64,000 nt of DNA from Cyclobacteriaceae bacterium (GTDB lineage: Bacteria > Bacteroidota > Bacteroidia > Cytophagales > Cyclobacteriaceae). The translations under genes and the position numbers were made by a program. Positions 29,262-38,546 of this stretch are shown here, piece by piece (within the stretch, counting starts at the first letter, position 1; every line of letters begins with the position of its first letter). The DNA lies in assembly GCA_028284125.1 (NCBI GenBank), contig JANQSI010000018.1, positions 62,001 to 126,000 on the forward strand, in the 5' to 3' direction. The notes under the pieces were generated by a model that had not been told where the DNA came from, ran no database searches, and worked only from the letters and a program-made list of their open reading frames with translations.

Positions 29262-29679
29262 TTTTATCAACCCTTCGTTGATGTCTTCCACCTTCGAAGG
29301 AAGTAGAAACAAACGTGTCAATTAAGCTTTCGGCATATTCATAAGCGAGAAACCTTGCAGGAATACAAATAATATTTGCGTCATTGTGTTGCCTGGCTAA
29401 AGATGAAATCTCCGAATTCCAACATAGCGCAGCTCGAATTCCTTCATGTTTGTTGGCTGTCATAGCTACACCGTTTCCGCTTCCACAAATGAGAATTCCC
29501 AATTCATTTTCTCCCGAAGTGATTGAATTTGCTAACGGATGAACATGATCCGGATAATCGACCGAGCCATCGGAAGAAGGACCAAAGTCAGAGATTTCGT
29601 GTCCACCTTCCTTTAAATGTCCAATAAGTCTTTCCTTATAATGATAGCCTGCATGATCGCCTCCGATTGCAATTTTCAT
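29251..29679 (-). CDS. rpiB: Ribose-5-phosphate isomerase B
   Basis: This 142-residue RpiB/LacAB-type isomerase interconverts ribose-5-phosphate and ribulose-5-phosphate. Visible marks are IGGDHAGYHYKE at the N-terminus (phosphate and substrate site), VDYPDHVHPLA, and the active-site loop LICGSGNGVAMTANK with catalytic Cys65. The length is normal. The last codons overlap the convergent membrane-protein gene by 11 nt. tatC lies 53 bases upstream on the same strand. Confidence 0.96.
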   Translation of the reverse strand: MKIAIGGDHAGYHYKERLIGHLKEGGHEISDFGPSSDGSVDYPDHVHPLANSITSGENELGILICGSGNGVAMTANKHEGIRAALCWNSEISSLARQHNDANIICIPARFLAYEYAESLIDTFVSTSFEGGRHQRRVDKINC

Positions 29680-29732
29680 CTCAATTACGTTTTAAGTTGT
29701 GGTAATATCTTATGAGCTAAGATAACGAACTC

Positions 29733-30554
29733 CTAGGAGCTATTTTTAGCTCTCTTTCTTTCAATTCTTTTCGCTATCAAAATACTCATTTGGTAAAGAA
29801 GCATCAATGGTAAAGCAATCAGTATTTGGCTGAATGGATCCGGTGGAGTGATCATCGCTCCAAGGATTAGGATAACAATGATTGCATGCCTCCTGTACCT
29901 TTTCATCAATCCTGAACTCACCAAACCAGCTTTAGTTAAAAAGTAGACAATGACCGGAAGCTGAAACAAAAGTCCACTGCCAAAAACAATCATTGTGACA
30001 GAACTAACATAAGAATTGAGATCGAATCGATTTTCCAGTGAGGCGGACACTTCATAGGTCGCAAAAAACCGGATCGATATTGGAGCTATAATGAAGTAAC
30101 CAAAGAGAATTCCTAAAGCAAAGAGGGTACTAACGGAAAAGGTGGCTCCACGTGATGCTTTCCTTTCTTTGAAATAAAGACCGGGTTTGATGAATCTCCA
30201 GATTTCCCAAAAAAAATAGGGAAATCCTAATATCAGACCGGCAGCAAATGACACAGTAATGTGTGTCATGAATTGTCCTCCCAATTTTCGACTGATAATT
30301 TCAAACGGAAGACTATCTACACACAATGCAGGCGTATTGAGTTGAGCTGCCAGTTCACATAATTTTCGATAGGTCCAAAAGTCTACTCTGGAAGGACCAA
30401 GAATCAGCGTGTCAATGAAAAAATCCTTTGCTGCGAATGCGGCAATGCTGAACACCATGATGGCAATCAATGAACGAATGATATGCCATCTTAACTCTTC
30501 CAGGTGATCCAGGAAGGACATCTCTTGTTCGTCACCGATTTGATCTAATGGCAT
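29733..30554 (-). CDS. tatC: Sec-independent protein translocase TatC
   Basis: This 273-residue integral membrane protein is the twin-arginine signal receptor of the Tat translocase. The N-terminal signature MSFLDHLEELRWHIIRS and the loop FPYFFWEIWRFIKPGLYFKER are the conserved TatC contact regions, and six helices can be traced. The loop between helices 1 and 2 is longer than in E. coli TatC and has two Cys residues (LCELAAQLNTPALCVD). The gene is three bases downstream of glyA and is probably co-transcribed with it. No tatA is present in the window. Confidence 0.96.
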   Translation of the reverse strand: MPLDQIGDEQEMSFLDHLEELRWHIIRSLIAIMVFSIAAFAAKDFFIDTLILGPSRVDFWTYRKLCELAAQLNTPALCVDSLPFEIISRKLGGQFMTHITVSFAAGLILGFPYFFWEIWRFIKPGLYFKERKASRGATFSVSTLFALGILFGYFIIAPISIRFFATYEVSASLENRFDLNSYVSSVTMIVFGSGLLFQLPVIVYFLTKAGLVSSGLMKRYRRHAIIVILILGAMITPPDPFSQILIALPLMLLYQMSILIAKRIERKRAKNSS

Positions 30555-30557
30555 AGT

Positions 30558-31829
30558 TTATTTGAATAGAGGAAATCCACTCATCCAGGCGTTGACTTCA
30601 GATTTCAACTCAGCAACCTTAACTTCATCATCCTTATTTGCAAGAACAGAGTCAATAATATCAACCATCTTTTTCATATCACTTTCAACCAACCCTCGAG
30701 TGGTAATCGCTGGAGTTCCCATTCGCATTCCTGAGGTCACGAACGGACTCTTGTCATCGAATGGCACCATGTTTTTATTAACTGTGATGTCAGCTTTGAT
30801 TAGTGAATTTTCAGCGTCTTTACCTGTGATATCTTTTGAACGAAGATCTATTAAGATTAAATGGTTATCCGTTCCCTTGGAAATGACATCATAACCCTTT
30901 TCTACAAACGCCTCAGCCATTGCTTTCGCATTCTTCTTCACCTGCATCACATATTGCATGTAGTCATCGGACAAGGCCTCTCCAAATGCTATGGCTTTTG
31001 CGGCAATAATGTGTTCAAGTGGTCCGCCTTGAGTTCCGGGAAAAACGGCAGAGTCCAACAAAGCACTTAATTTTTTCACGACACCTTTGGGAGTCGTTAA
31101 GCCCCAGGGATTATCGATATCATCTCTAACTAGAATCATACCGCCTCTTGGTCCACGTAGCGTTTTATGAGTGGTAGTTGTTACAACGTGACAAAATTCT
31201 AATGGATCGTTTAGCAACCCTCTTGCAATCAACCCGGCTGGATGTGAAACATCTGCTAACAGAATTGCTCCAACTTCATCAGCGATTGCTCTGAAGCGCT
31301 CGTAATCCCAATCTCGACTATAAGCGGAAGCACCTGCTATGATCATCTTCGGCTTCTTTTCCCGAGCGACTTTTTCCAAATGATCGTAATCGATCAAGCC
31401 TGTTTCTTTGCTAACTCCATAAAAATTGGGCTTATAGAGTTTCCCGGAAAAATTAACTGAAGATCCGTGTGTCAAATGTCCTCCATGAGAGAGATCAAAG
31501 CCCAGGATTTCATCGCCGGCATTTAGCATTGCAAGCATTACTGCTCCATTTGCCTGGGCACCTGAATGCGGTTGAACATTGGCCCAGGTAGCTCCAAAAA
31601 GTTCTTTAGCTCGCTCCCGTGCAAGATCTTCTATTTCGTCTACTACCTCGCAACCTCCATAATATCTTTTACCCGGAAGTCCTTCGGCGTACTTGTTGGT
31701 CAGAACACTTCCAGCCGCTTCTTGTACTTGGGGAGAAACAATATTTTCAGAAGCGATCAGCTCGATCCCGTTGAGTTGCCGATTCTTTTCAGCCTCGATG
31801 AGATCAAATACTTTAAGGTCTCTTTGCAT
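30558..31829 (-). CDS. glyA: Serine hydroxymethyltransferase
   Basis: This 423-residue PLP enzyme interconverts serine and glycine while loading tetrahydrofolate with a one-carbon unit. The PLP lysine is Lys222 in [36 protein letters not shown] and SHPAGLIA are further signatures. Length is normal. The start is an ATG five bases after a match to the Bacteroidota -7 box, so the mRNA may have almost no leader. It diverges from radA and runs into tatC. Confidence 0.97.
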   Translation of the reverse strand: MQRDLKVFDLIEAEKNRQLNGIELIASENIVSPQVQEAAGSVLTNKYAEGLPGKRYYGGCEVVDEIEDLARERAKELFGATWANVQPHSGAQANGAVMLAMLNAGDEILGFDLSHGGHLTHGSSVNFSGKLYKPNFYGVSKETGLIDYDHLEKVAREKKPKMIIAGASAYSRDWDYERFRAIADEVGAILLADVSHPAGLIARGLLNDPLEFCHVVTTTTHKTLRGPRGGMILVRDDIDNPWGLTTPKGVVKKLSALLDSAVFPGTQGGPLEHIIAAKAIAFGEALSDDYMQYVMQVKKNAKAMAEAFVEKGYDVISKGTDNHLILIDLRSKDITGKDAENSLIKADITVNKNMVPFDDKSPFVTSGMRMGTPAITTRGLVESDMKKMVDIIDSVLANKDDEVKVAELKSEVNAWMSGFPLFK

Positions 31830-31834
31830 GGCGC

Positions 31835-31842
31835 CAAAATTA
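31835..31842 (-). promoter_or_regulatory. Candidate -7 promoter element of glyA
   Basis: Minus-strand TAATTTTG matches the Bacteroidota -7 consensus TAnnTTTG and lies only five bases from the glyA ATG. This places the transcription start at or beside the start codon. No clear -33 element was recognised. Confidence 0.4.
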
Positions 31843-31883
31843 AGTGAGACAGTTTATATCTTCGCTACTCTCTCGGTGTAAAT

Positions 31884-33239
31884 ATGGCGAAAGCAAAGAC
31901 GGTCTTTTTTTGTCAAAATTGTGGCAATGAATCAGCTAAATGGGTTGGAAAATGTCCTGCCTGTGGCGAATGGAATACGTATGTAGAAAAGGTAGTACAC
32001 AAACAGACATCCCCGCTATCTGAGCTCTCTTATGAACGTTCCAAACCAGTAAACCTCAAGGAAACCCAGGTGGTAGAAAACGAGATAAGAATCTCATCCC
32101 AAATAGGTGAATTGGATAGGGTTTTAGGTGGTGGTATTGTCAGTGGCTCTTTGATTTTAGTAGGTGGTGAACCTGGTATTGGAAAGTCTACACTCTTACT
32201 TCAAATGGCACTGAAACAAAAAGGCAAACTGCTCTATGTTTCTGGTGAAGAGAGTGTCCAACAAATAAAAATGAGAGCGGAGCGGATTGGAAAAACGCCT
32301 GATAACTGCTATCTCTTTTCTGAGACTGGCTTGTCTGAGGTTTTAAGGCAAGCAGATTCATTAGATCCGGATATCGTCATCATTGATTCGATTCAAACGC
32401 TGCATTCAGAAAGAGTTGAGACATCTATTGGTTCGATCTCACAAGTAAAAGAATGCACAGGTCAATTGATGAAGTTTGCCAAGCAAAAAAATGTACCGGT
32501 TTTTCTAATTGGCCATGTAAATAAGGATGGCGCAATTGCTGGCCCGAAAGTTTTGGAACATATGGTTGATACGGTCTTGCAGTTTGAAGGAGATCGTCAT
32601 TTGTCTTACCGAATCTTAAGAACCATCAAAAACCGATTCGGCTCAACATCGGAACTTGGGATTTTTGAAATGAACAGTGCTGGTTTGAGAGAGGTGGAAA
32701 ATCCTTCTGAAGTTTTAATCTCGCCACGAGAACCAGGTTTGAGTGGAATAGCGTTGGGAGCTACATTGGAAGGAAATCGACCATTAATTTTAGAAACTCA
32801 GGGATTGGTAAGTCCAACCAGTTATGGAAATCCGCAACGAAGTACGACAGGTTACGATTACAAACGACTGACTATGCTGCTTGCGGTGATGGAGAAACGA
32901 TTAGGTGTTCGTCTAAGCAGCCAAGATGTTTTTCTTAATATAGCAGGAGGCATTAAAGTTCAGGATACGGCGCTAGACCTGGCTATTTGTGCAGCCATTT
33001 TCTCCTCCTTCGAAGATGCTCCAATCTCGGACAATGTTTGTTTTGCTGGTGAAGTCGGACTAGGTGGAGAAATTAGACCTGTTGGAAGAATAGAGAGCAG
33101 GATAAACGAAGCTGAAAAATTGGGGTTTAAAGAAATCTACATCTCAAAGCACAACTTGAAGCCTAAAGATTTTGGGCAGTTCAAGATTTCGGTAAAACCG
33201 TTTGCTAAGTTGAGCGATCTGTTTCAAGAGCTCTTTTAG
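31884..33239 (+). CDS. radA: DNA repair protein RadA
   Basis: This 451-residue RadA helps process recombination intermediates. Domains in order: N-terminal zinc finger (Cys10, Cys13, Cys24, Cys27), RecA-like ATPase with Walker A GGEPGIGKST at about 94-103, the RadA-specific motif KNRFGS, and a C-terminal Lon-like domain (GLVSPTSYGNPQRS, FAGEVGLGGEIRPVGR). Length is normal. It diverges from glyA by 54 bases and its stop lies three bases from the convergent DUF5723 gene. Confidence 0.97.
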   Translation: MAKAKTVFFCQNCGNESAKWVGKCPACGEWNTYVEKVVHKQTSPLSELSYERSKPVNLKETQVVENEIRISSQIGELDRVLGGGIVSGSLILVGGEPGIGKSTLLLQMALKQKGKLLYVSGEESVQQIKMRAERIGKTPDNCYLFSETGLSEVLRQADSLDPDIVIIDSIQTLHSERVETSIGSISQVKECTGQLMKFAKQKNVPVFLIGHVNKDGAIAGPKVLEHMVDTVLQFEGDRHLSYRILRTIKNRFGSTSELGIFEMNSAGLREVENPSEVLISPREPGLSGIALGATLEGNRPLILETQGLVSPTSYGNPQRSTTGYDYKRLTMLLAVMEKRLGVRLSSQDVFLNIAGGIKVQDTALDLAICAAIFSSFEDAPISDNVCFAGEVGLGGEIRPVGRIESRINEAEKLGFKEIYISKHNLKPKDFGQFKISVKPFAKLSDLFQELF

Positions 33240-33242
33240 CTC

Positions 33243-34898
33243 CTAATTTTTTCTTCCGGTCAAGCTTTTTCGAATTACTTTTTTCTTCTTGTTCTTACGC
33301 TTCAAGTTGAGCTTTCTTTGGTTGATGCTCTTCTTATAGCGTGTTTTAGGAGGGCTGGTTGGAGCCGGAGAGTTTGGCTCCACTTTTCTTGCTGGAGTTC
33401 CTTCTGTATCAACGTCAGGTCTTTTTTGTCGTGGAATGATTGAATAGATCTCATCGCGTTTTTTATTCTTCACTCTTTTGCCAAGGAATGAGCCTGAATC
33501 AACTCCTTTAGGTCCTTCTAATGTCCCGTCGTTACTACTCTTTCCAAAACCCTTCGATCGAGCAAATGAAGAGCTAGATCCAAGTCCCTTGTCTCGTTCT
33601 CTGAATTTAAGATTTATCCCAAACCTAAAGTCAAATGCTTTGAAATCAGGAGCAGAAAAATTAATGACCTGGTCAGCAGCCATGTAGAATTGCACTGGTC
33701 CTCCATTCACAGCAAATGCAGCACCTACGTTGAAAAACTGTTGTGGAAGTTTTAAAGCACTAGCTGATAGTGTAGCTACTTTTCCAAATTTCCTCGTTAT
33801 TCCACCTCCGTATAGCAATTTCAATTGACCTTGAATATATCGAGCGCCCATGGAGGCATAGAAATCCATGTTTCGGTCGTAATGATAAATCCAACTACCA
33901 TAAGCTCTTGTCGGAAGCCAGGTTTTGTAGGTTTCATTTGTTTCGGTTGCATCAAACTTGTTGAAGAGTGAGTCTTCAAGCGATTCCACCAAATCCCCAA
34001 CACCATCCAGGTTAACCCCATTATAAGTAAAGGTGGTGTCGTTCAATGTTTGGTTTACCACATTGGTGTTCCAGTTGATCCAGCCCACATCAAGCAATGA
34101 TCCGGCAATGGAATAATATCTGTTTAGTTTATATACTCCACCAATGTCAACAGCAAAGCCAGTGTTACCACTTGAAACTAAATGGCTTCCAATATCTCCT
34201 TCATCGCCAGTTAAGATATCTATTCCTGCTGTCCTTAATTGAGCATTTTGTAACTCAACATCCATTTGGAAAAAATCGGCGTTGGTTGTGATGTTTGCCC
34301 TTGCATTTCCAGGGACGCTGGCGTTTGTGAAACCCATTAGGTACTTAGCTCTAATCCCGAAATCAAGCTGACCATTTACCGAATACGCATATCCTATACC
34401 TATTTCTCTAAAATGGGAAGCCATGAGACCGACATTACCAATCTTGACTTCATCACCGAGAAGTGGATCATTTCCATCAATCCCAACCTCCAATAATTCT
34501 TTTGGGAAAAGTAAATCCGACTCAATTCGTTCATTTGCAAAAAAGCTTATGAAGGCTCCGGCAGGAAATTTAAAGCCAACATGAAAGAGATTAATATTGG
34601 CATGGGCACTTACCAGGTTCTGATTCTGTATATTGGATAGAATCTTATCCTGATCCAGCAAGATTGAATTGTTTTCTTTAGTGAAGGTTTCGTTGTAACT
34701 CAACGCATTGTTCACATGCAAATGAATACCTGAAAGAACCGGCAGACCAATAAACAACCTTCCTTTAGGCACCCACGCTGGGTTCAATGAATTATTTTGA
34801 AACGTCTCATTGCCAAGATGGTAGAAAGACATACTTGTCTGACCAAATAAAGATGAGGCAATTAATGTGGCTAATATGGTAGAGGTGAACTTCCGCAT
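33243..34898 (-). CDS. DUF5723-family outer-membrane beta-barrel protein
   Basis: This 551-residue protein has a signal peptide (MRKFTSTILATLIASSLFG, cleavage near QTSMS) and the DUF5723 start SFYHLGNETFQNNSLNPAWVP. Alternating strands with aromatic ends (IGIGYAYSVNG, FDFRFGINLKF) suggest an outer-membrane barrel like the PorV/FadL type. The last 70 residues are an unusual Pro/Lys/Arg-rich tail (KRKNKKKKVIRKSLTGRKN), which would lie outside the barrel. It begins directly after the stop of the upstream lipoprotein gene (TAAATG), so the two are probably one unit. Function unknown. Confidence 0.88.
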   Translation of the reverse strand: MRKFTSTILATLIASSLFGQTSMSFYHLGNETFQNNSLNPAWVPKGRLFIGLPVLSGIHLHVNNALSYNETFTKENNSILLDQDKILSNIQNQNLVSAHANINLFHVGFKFPAGAFISFFANERIESDLLFPKELLEVGIDGNDPLLGDEVKIGNVGLMASHFREIGIGYAYSVNGQLDFGIRAKYLMGFTNASVPGNARANITTNADFFQMDVELQNAQLRTAGIDILTGDEGDIGSHLVSSGNTGFAVDIGGVYKLNRYYSIAGSLLDVGWINWNTNVVNQTLNDTTFTYNGVNLDGVGDLVESLEDSLFNKFDATETNETYKTWLPTRAYGSWIYHYDRNMDFYASMGARYIQGQLKLLYGGGITRKFGKVATLSASALKLPQQFFNVGAAFAVNGGPVQFYMAADQVINFSAPDFKAFDFRFGINLKFRERDKGLGSSSSFARSKGFGKSSNDGTLEGPKGVDSGSFLGKRVKNKKRDEIYSIIPRQKRPDVDTEGTPARKVEPNSPAPTSPPKTRYKKSINQRKLNLKRKNKKKKVIRKSLTGRKN

Positions 34899-36566
34899 TT
34901 AGAGATCATCTAGGTCGACACGTAGCACGGCCCTAATTCCAAGTGAAACCTCAAGCCTATAATTGGAAAGGATTTTCACGAAAATATCTCTTGAGTTGAG
35001 ACTTCCTGGGGTGTTAAGTGTCACTCTCATTTTAATGTATGTTTGGTCAGAAGGAGGAGATGAAAATATTTCAATCCCTTCGTTGCTTAGCGGTATATCC
35101 TCAAAAATTCCGTTAGGATCAGTAACCTCCCCATCAACGTTTATGAATGGAGACGCCAGAACTTGTGCCTCCACATCTATGCCAGGTGTAGAAAAAAGTG
35201 TACTATCGCCAGGAGGTCGAGTGCCATTAGTTCTGAGTAAAGTACTGTCTTTCACCTCAATTTGAAGTGTTGCTGAGAAAGGCATTTCATTTACTGTCAA
35301 AATCCTTAAGCTAGCAGAGTCAACTTCAGATGCTTCATCTCCAACGAAATCTGTGCTGAAACCATCATTCAGACTCAGGTTGATTGATTGTTCTAAATCT
35401 TCAAGTCTGACTTCTAATGGAATTTCAATTTCGACTGTAGCATTAATTTCATTTTGGTTTGTGATGAAGTTTATTTGATTCGGATCTTCAGGATTTGAAA
35501 TAGCTGAAACATCAAATCCGAGCCGAGCCGGAGAAGTTGCTAAAAGATCCACGAGTGAAGAATTTCCGTTATTCAAACGAATCGTGTCCCGAACAAGGGC
35601 TCCCGGATTATTGATATCTCCACTTGCAATAACAGGAACATTATCAACAATATCTCCAGAAAGAAACGTTTGTTGACCACCTTCTCCATCATCTCCGTAT
35701 AATCCTGAAAAATCAATGCCGATTGGAATTCCGAATGAATTTTCGAAGAAGAAACTTATTACCGGATTTCCAAAGAATATTCCTTCCTCACCCATTTCCT
35801 TAAAAAACTCAATATTTACCGTTTCACTTCCTACCTGAACGGTATCCTGACCAAATTTTCCATAAATAACTGAAAAGGTCTGATTAGCAAACGTGATATC
35901 AAAGGCTATCGATTCTGTTCCGGTAAAGTTTTGACCTGCGCCAAGATTGATATTTCCTGCAAAGTCGACACTAAAAGTGTTGTTGGTCCCTGATAAAACA
36001 ACCTTGTGCTGCGGGATATCCAGCCGTCGAGTAGGGTTGGTTGAACTAACTTCCAACGGAATCTCATTAGTTGCAGTAACAAAATTGTTAAGTGTGAAAG
36101 TATAGTCAAGCGTTCCTTGGACGTCTGTAGTCACACTGATGGTAACTTCCCCACCAGAGTAAAAAGCAGAGTCAATAACATCTGTTGGATCGGTAGGATC
36201 AAAATTAAAGGTAAAGGATTGGTTGAGTGGAATAGTAGCTGGACCTGCCGTTCCTGCAATTCCACTTAAGTCTATGCTGCTACCATTCGAAATATCATCA
36301 ATTTGAATGAAGTCTGTGTTCGATTCATAGCTTATTGAATCATAATAAAGAAGCGTGATCAGTGAATCTTCATCAACTTGAAAATCCAACGTACTATCCT
36401 CCTGATCTAGGATAAGTTCTCGAATGGTGTAGGTAGCTGTGCCTAACGGGAAATCAAACGTTCCGTTTACCGTAGGCAAATCGATATTATCGAATTCCAG
36501 TTCATTTGTATTGCAACTTGCAAACAAAATCACCGAAAAGGCTATGAACACAAATTTTTTCACCAT
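34899..36566 (-). CDS. Large lipoprotein of unknown function
   Basis: This 555-residue protein has a lipoprotein signal peptide (MVKKFVFIAFSVILFASC, Cys18). The body is beta-rich and acidic, with recurring strand patterns (FDFPLGTATYTIREL, GEVTISVTTDVQGTLDYTFTL, ATVEIEIPLEVRLEDLEQ), which suggests several immunoglobulin-like sandwiches; I recognise no named family. It abuts the DUF5723 outer-membrane gene with no gap, so the two products probably act together at the outer membrane. Function unknown. Confidence 0.85.
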   Translation of the reverse strand: MVKKFVFIAFSVILFASCNTNELEFDNIDLPTVNGTFDFPLGTATYTIRELILDQEDSTLDFQVDEDSLITLLYYDSISYESNTDFIQIDDISNGSSIDLSGIAGTAGPATIPLNQSFTFNFDPTDPTDVIDSAFYSGGEVTISVTTDVQGTLDYTFTLNNFVTATNEIPLEVSSTNPTRRLDIPQHKVVLSGTNNTFSVDFAGNINLGAGQNFTGTESIAFDITFANQTFSVIYGKFGQDTVQVGSETVNIEFFKEMGEEGIFFGNPVISFFFENSFGIPIGIDFSGLYGDDGEGGQQTFLSGDIVDNVPVIASGDINNPGALVRDTIRLNNGNSSLVDLLATSPARLGFDVSAISNPEDPNQINFITNQNEINATVEIEIPLEVRLEDLEQSINLSLNDGFSTDFVGDEASEVDSASLRILTVNEMPFSATLQIEVKDSTLLRTNGTRPPGDSTLFSTPGIDVEAQVLASPFINVDGEVTDPNGIFEDIPLSNEGIEIFSSPPSDQTYIKMRVTLNTPGSLNSRDIFVKILSNYRLEVSLGIRAVLRVDLDDL

Positions 36567-36591
36567 TACAAGTCTGTGATAAAATTAAGTC

Positions 36592-37494
36592 TTATTGGAT
36601 AATATTTATATTTTTTCGATTAAAGCCCAAAATACCCTGTAAACCACCTGTATGCAATAGGACTATTTTGAGATTTTTTTCAAATTTATCGCTATTAATC
36701 ATATTCCAAACGGCAAAAAAGCTTTTTCCGGTATATATGGGATCAAGAGAAATCGAGAATGTTTCTTTAAACCAATTGATAAAATCGATTAATTCTTGTG
36801 TCGTCTTCCCATAACCGCCAAAATGAAAGTCTGAATTGATGGTAAAATTTCGGTTAGTTATCTTAAATCGAGTAATCAGTTTCTCCATTTCTTCAAGTAC
36901 AAAATCTCCTTTCAAAGTACTTACTCCTATTACATTTTGTGATCCCGTTACCCCATCCAATACCCCGCAGAATGTTCCACCTGTACCAATCGGGAGCGCA
37001 ATAACGTCAAAATCAATTGCTATTTCGTCTATCAATCCCTTACATCCTTGGACTGCAAGCTCATTCGTTCCTCCTTCAGGTAAAATGTAGCAATCGGGAT
37101 AGTCTCTTTGTAGTTTCTCAGGATTTTTCCTAAGCTCCGAATAGTTTTTTCTATCTACGAATTCTAGCTCCATTCCTTTTTCCGAAGCAAACTGTAGCGT
37201 TTCGTTACTGTCTGAGTTGAGTTCATCGCCTCGAATTACTCCAATCGTATTGAACCCAAATTCAGCACCTGCAGCTGCCGTAGCATAGATGTGATTGCTG
37301 TACGCTCCACCCAAAGTTAGAAGTGTACTTGCTCCGATTTTCTTCGCCTCTTCCAGATTGTATTTCAACTTCCTCCACTTATTTCCCATAATCTCTTCAT
37401 GGATCAGATCATCTCTTTTTACAAAAAGTTGAATACACTTTTCATCCAGAATCGGATGCCTTAATTCTTCTAAGGGACTTGGTAGATGTGCCAT
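36592..37494 (-). CDS. PLP-dependent ACC deaminase / D-cysteine desulfhydrase family protein
   Basis: This 300-residue fold-type II PLP enzyme has the cofactor lysine (Lys39) in EEIMGNKWRKLKYN and the Ser/Asn binding loop TLGGAYSNHIYATA. LPEGGTNELAVQG and ALPIGTGGTFCGV bind the PLP phosphate. Family members act on D-cysteine or 1-aminocyclopropane-1-carboxylate; the sequence does not say which, and D-cysteine desulfhydrase is the commoner activity in this branch. It diverges from rluD with 17 bases between the two start codons. Confidence 0.88.
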   Translation of the reverse strand: MAHLPSPLEELRHPILDEKCIQLFVKRDDLIHEEIMGNKWRKLKYNLEEAKKIGASTLLTLGGAYSNHIYATAAAGAEFGFNTIGVIRGDELNSDSNETLQFASEKGMELEFVDRKNYSELRKNPEKLQRDYPDCYILPEGGTNELAVQGCKGLIDEIAIDFDVIALPIGTGGTFCGVLDGVTGSQNVIGVSTLKGDFVLEEMEKLITRFKITNRNFTINSDFHFGGYGKTTQELIDFINWFKETFSISLDPIYTGKSFFAVWNMINSDKFEKNLKIVLLHTGGLQGILGFNRKNINIIQ

Positions 37495-37498
37495 CGCT

Positions 37499-37506
37499 TA
37501 AATTTA
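37499..37506. promoter_or_regulatory. Self-complementary -7-like element shared by divergent genes
   Basis: TAAATTTA is its own reverse complement and matches 7 of 8 positions of TAnnTTTG on both strands. It lies four bases from the ATG at 37494 and five bases from the ATG at 37512. It could serve both divergent promoters and give nearly leaderless mRNAs; this is inference from position. Confidence 0.35.
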
Positions 37507-37511
37507 CAGTC

Positions 37512-38546
37512 ATGTCTGAGGATCAAGAGGATTTTAACGAAGAGCTTTACGAACATCACCGGATTGTTGTAGATCCAGGGCAGGAACTATTGCGAATTGA
37601 TAAATTCTTAATGGATCGGTTGCCAAATGTCACTAGGAGCAAAGTGCAAAGTGGGATTAAAGATGGGTTCGTAAAAGTGAATGATCAACAGGTAAAGCCA
37701 AATTACAAAGTGCATCCTGGAGATGATATTTCCATCGTGCTTCCTGAACCACCAAGAGATGAAGAGGTCGTCCCCGAGAATATTCCTCTTGACATTGTTC
37801 TAGAAGACGAGCACCTGCTTATTGTTAATAAACCTGCTGGAATGGTTGTTCATCCTGCTTATCAAAACTGGTCAGGAACTTTGGTTAATGCCTTGGCTTT
37901 TCACTTCCAAAACCTTCCTGAGATGAAAGGAAATGACGGTCGCCCCGGCTTGGTTCATCGAATTGATAAGGATACTTCCGGGCTTTTAGTCATTGCAAAA
38001 ACCGAGGCAGCAATGAATGGGTTGGCTAAACAATTTTTTGACCATTCCATCGAACGAACATATAATGCGTTGGTTTGGGGTTCACCAGATGAATCAAAAG
38101 GAACAATTAATGTGAATGTGGGTCGGAGCCTAAAAGATCGCCGGATCACGACAGCTTTTCCTGAAGGTGATTTTGGGAAATACGCTATAACTCATTACGA
38201 AGTGATCAATGACCTGAGGTATGTTTCTTTATTGAAATGCAATTTGGAAACAGGCAGGACTCATCAAATCCGTGCCCACATGAAATACCTTGGGCATCCG
38301 TTATTTAATGATACCATGTACGGTGGTGATCAGATCCTAAAAGGAACCATTTTCACCAAATACAAGCAGTTCGTTCAAAATTGCTTTAAGATATTACCCA
38401 GGCAGGCACTTCATGCTAAGACATTGGGCTTCATACATCCAATAACAAAAAAGAAAGTCTTCGTTGAGTCTGAACTTCCCGAAGACTTTCAAAATGTCAT
38501 CACAAAGTGGACCAACTATATTGATCACACTGACAAACCTGACTAG
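37512..38546 (+). CDS. rluD: RluD-type 23S rRNA pseudouridine synthase
   Basis: This 344-residue enzyme has an N-terminal S4 RNA-binding domain (about 25-85: LLRIDKFLMDRLPNVTRSKVQ) and a catalytic RluA/RluD domain with the motif VHRIDKDTSGLLVIAK (Asp152) and the C-terminal GRTHQIRAHMKYLGHPLFND. RluD-type enzymes make pseudouridines in helix 69 of 23S rRNA. The ATG at 37512 is preferred over a TTG at 37479, which would overlap the divergent gene. The 3' end overlaps the convergent SulP gene by 4 nt. Confidence 0.93.
   Translation: MSEDQEDFNEELYEHHRIVVDPGQELLRIDKFLMDRLPNVTRSKVQSGIKDGFVKVNDQQVKPNYKVHPGDDISIVLPEPPRDEEVVPENIPLDIVLEDEHLLIVNKPAGMVVHPAYQNWSGTLVNALAFHFQNLPEMKGNDGRPGLVHRIDKDTSGLLVIAKTEAAMNGLAKQFFDHSIERTYNALVWGSPDESKGTINVNVGRSLKDRRITTAFPEGDFGKYAITHYEVINDLRYVSLLKCNLETGRTHQIRAHMKYLGHPLFNDTMYGGDQILKGTIFTKYKQFVQNCFKILPRQALHAKTLGFIHPITKKKVFVESELPEDFQNVITKWTNYIDHTDKPD

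Noticed and set aside
29722-29750. CTCCTAGGAG palindrome and GAGCTATTTTTAGCTC hairpin near the tatC stop
   Set aside because: They overlap the end of the tatC coding region and have no adjacent T run, so a terminator cannot be claimed.
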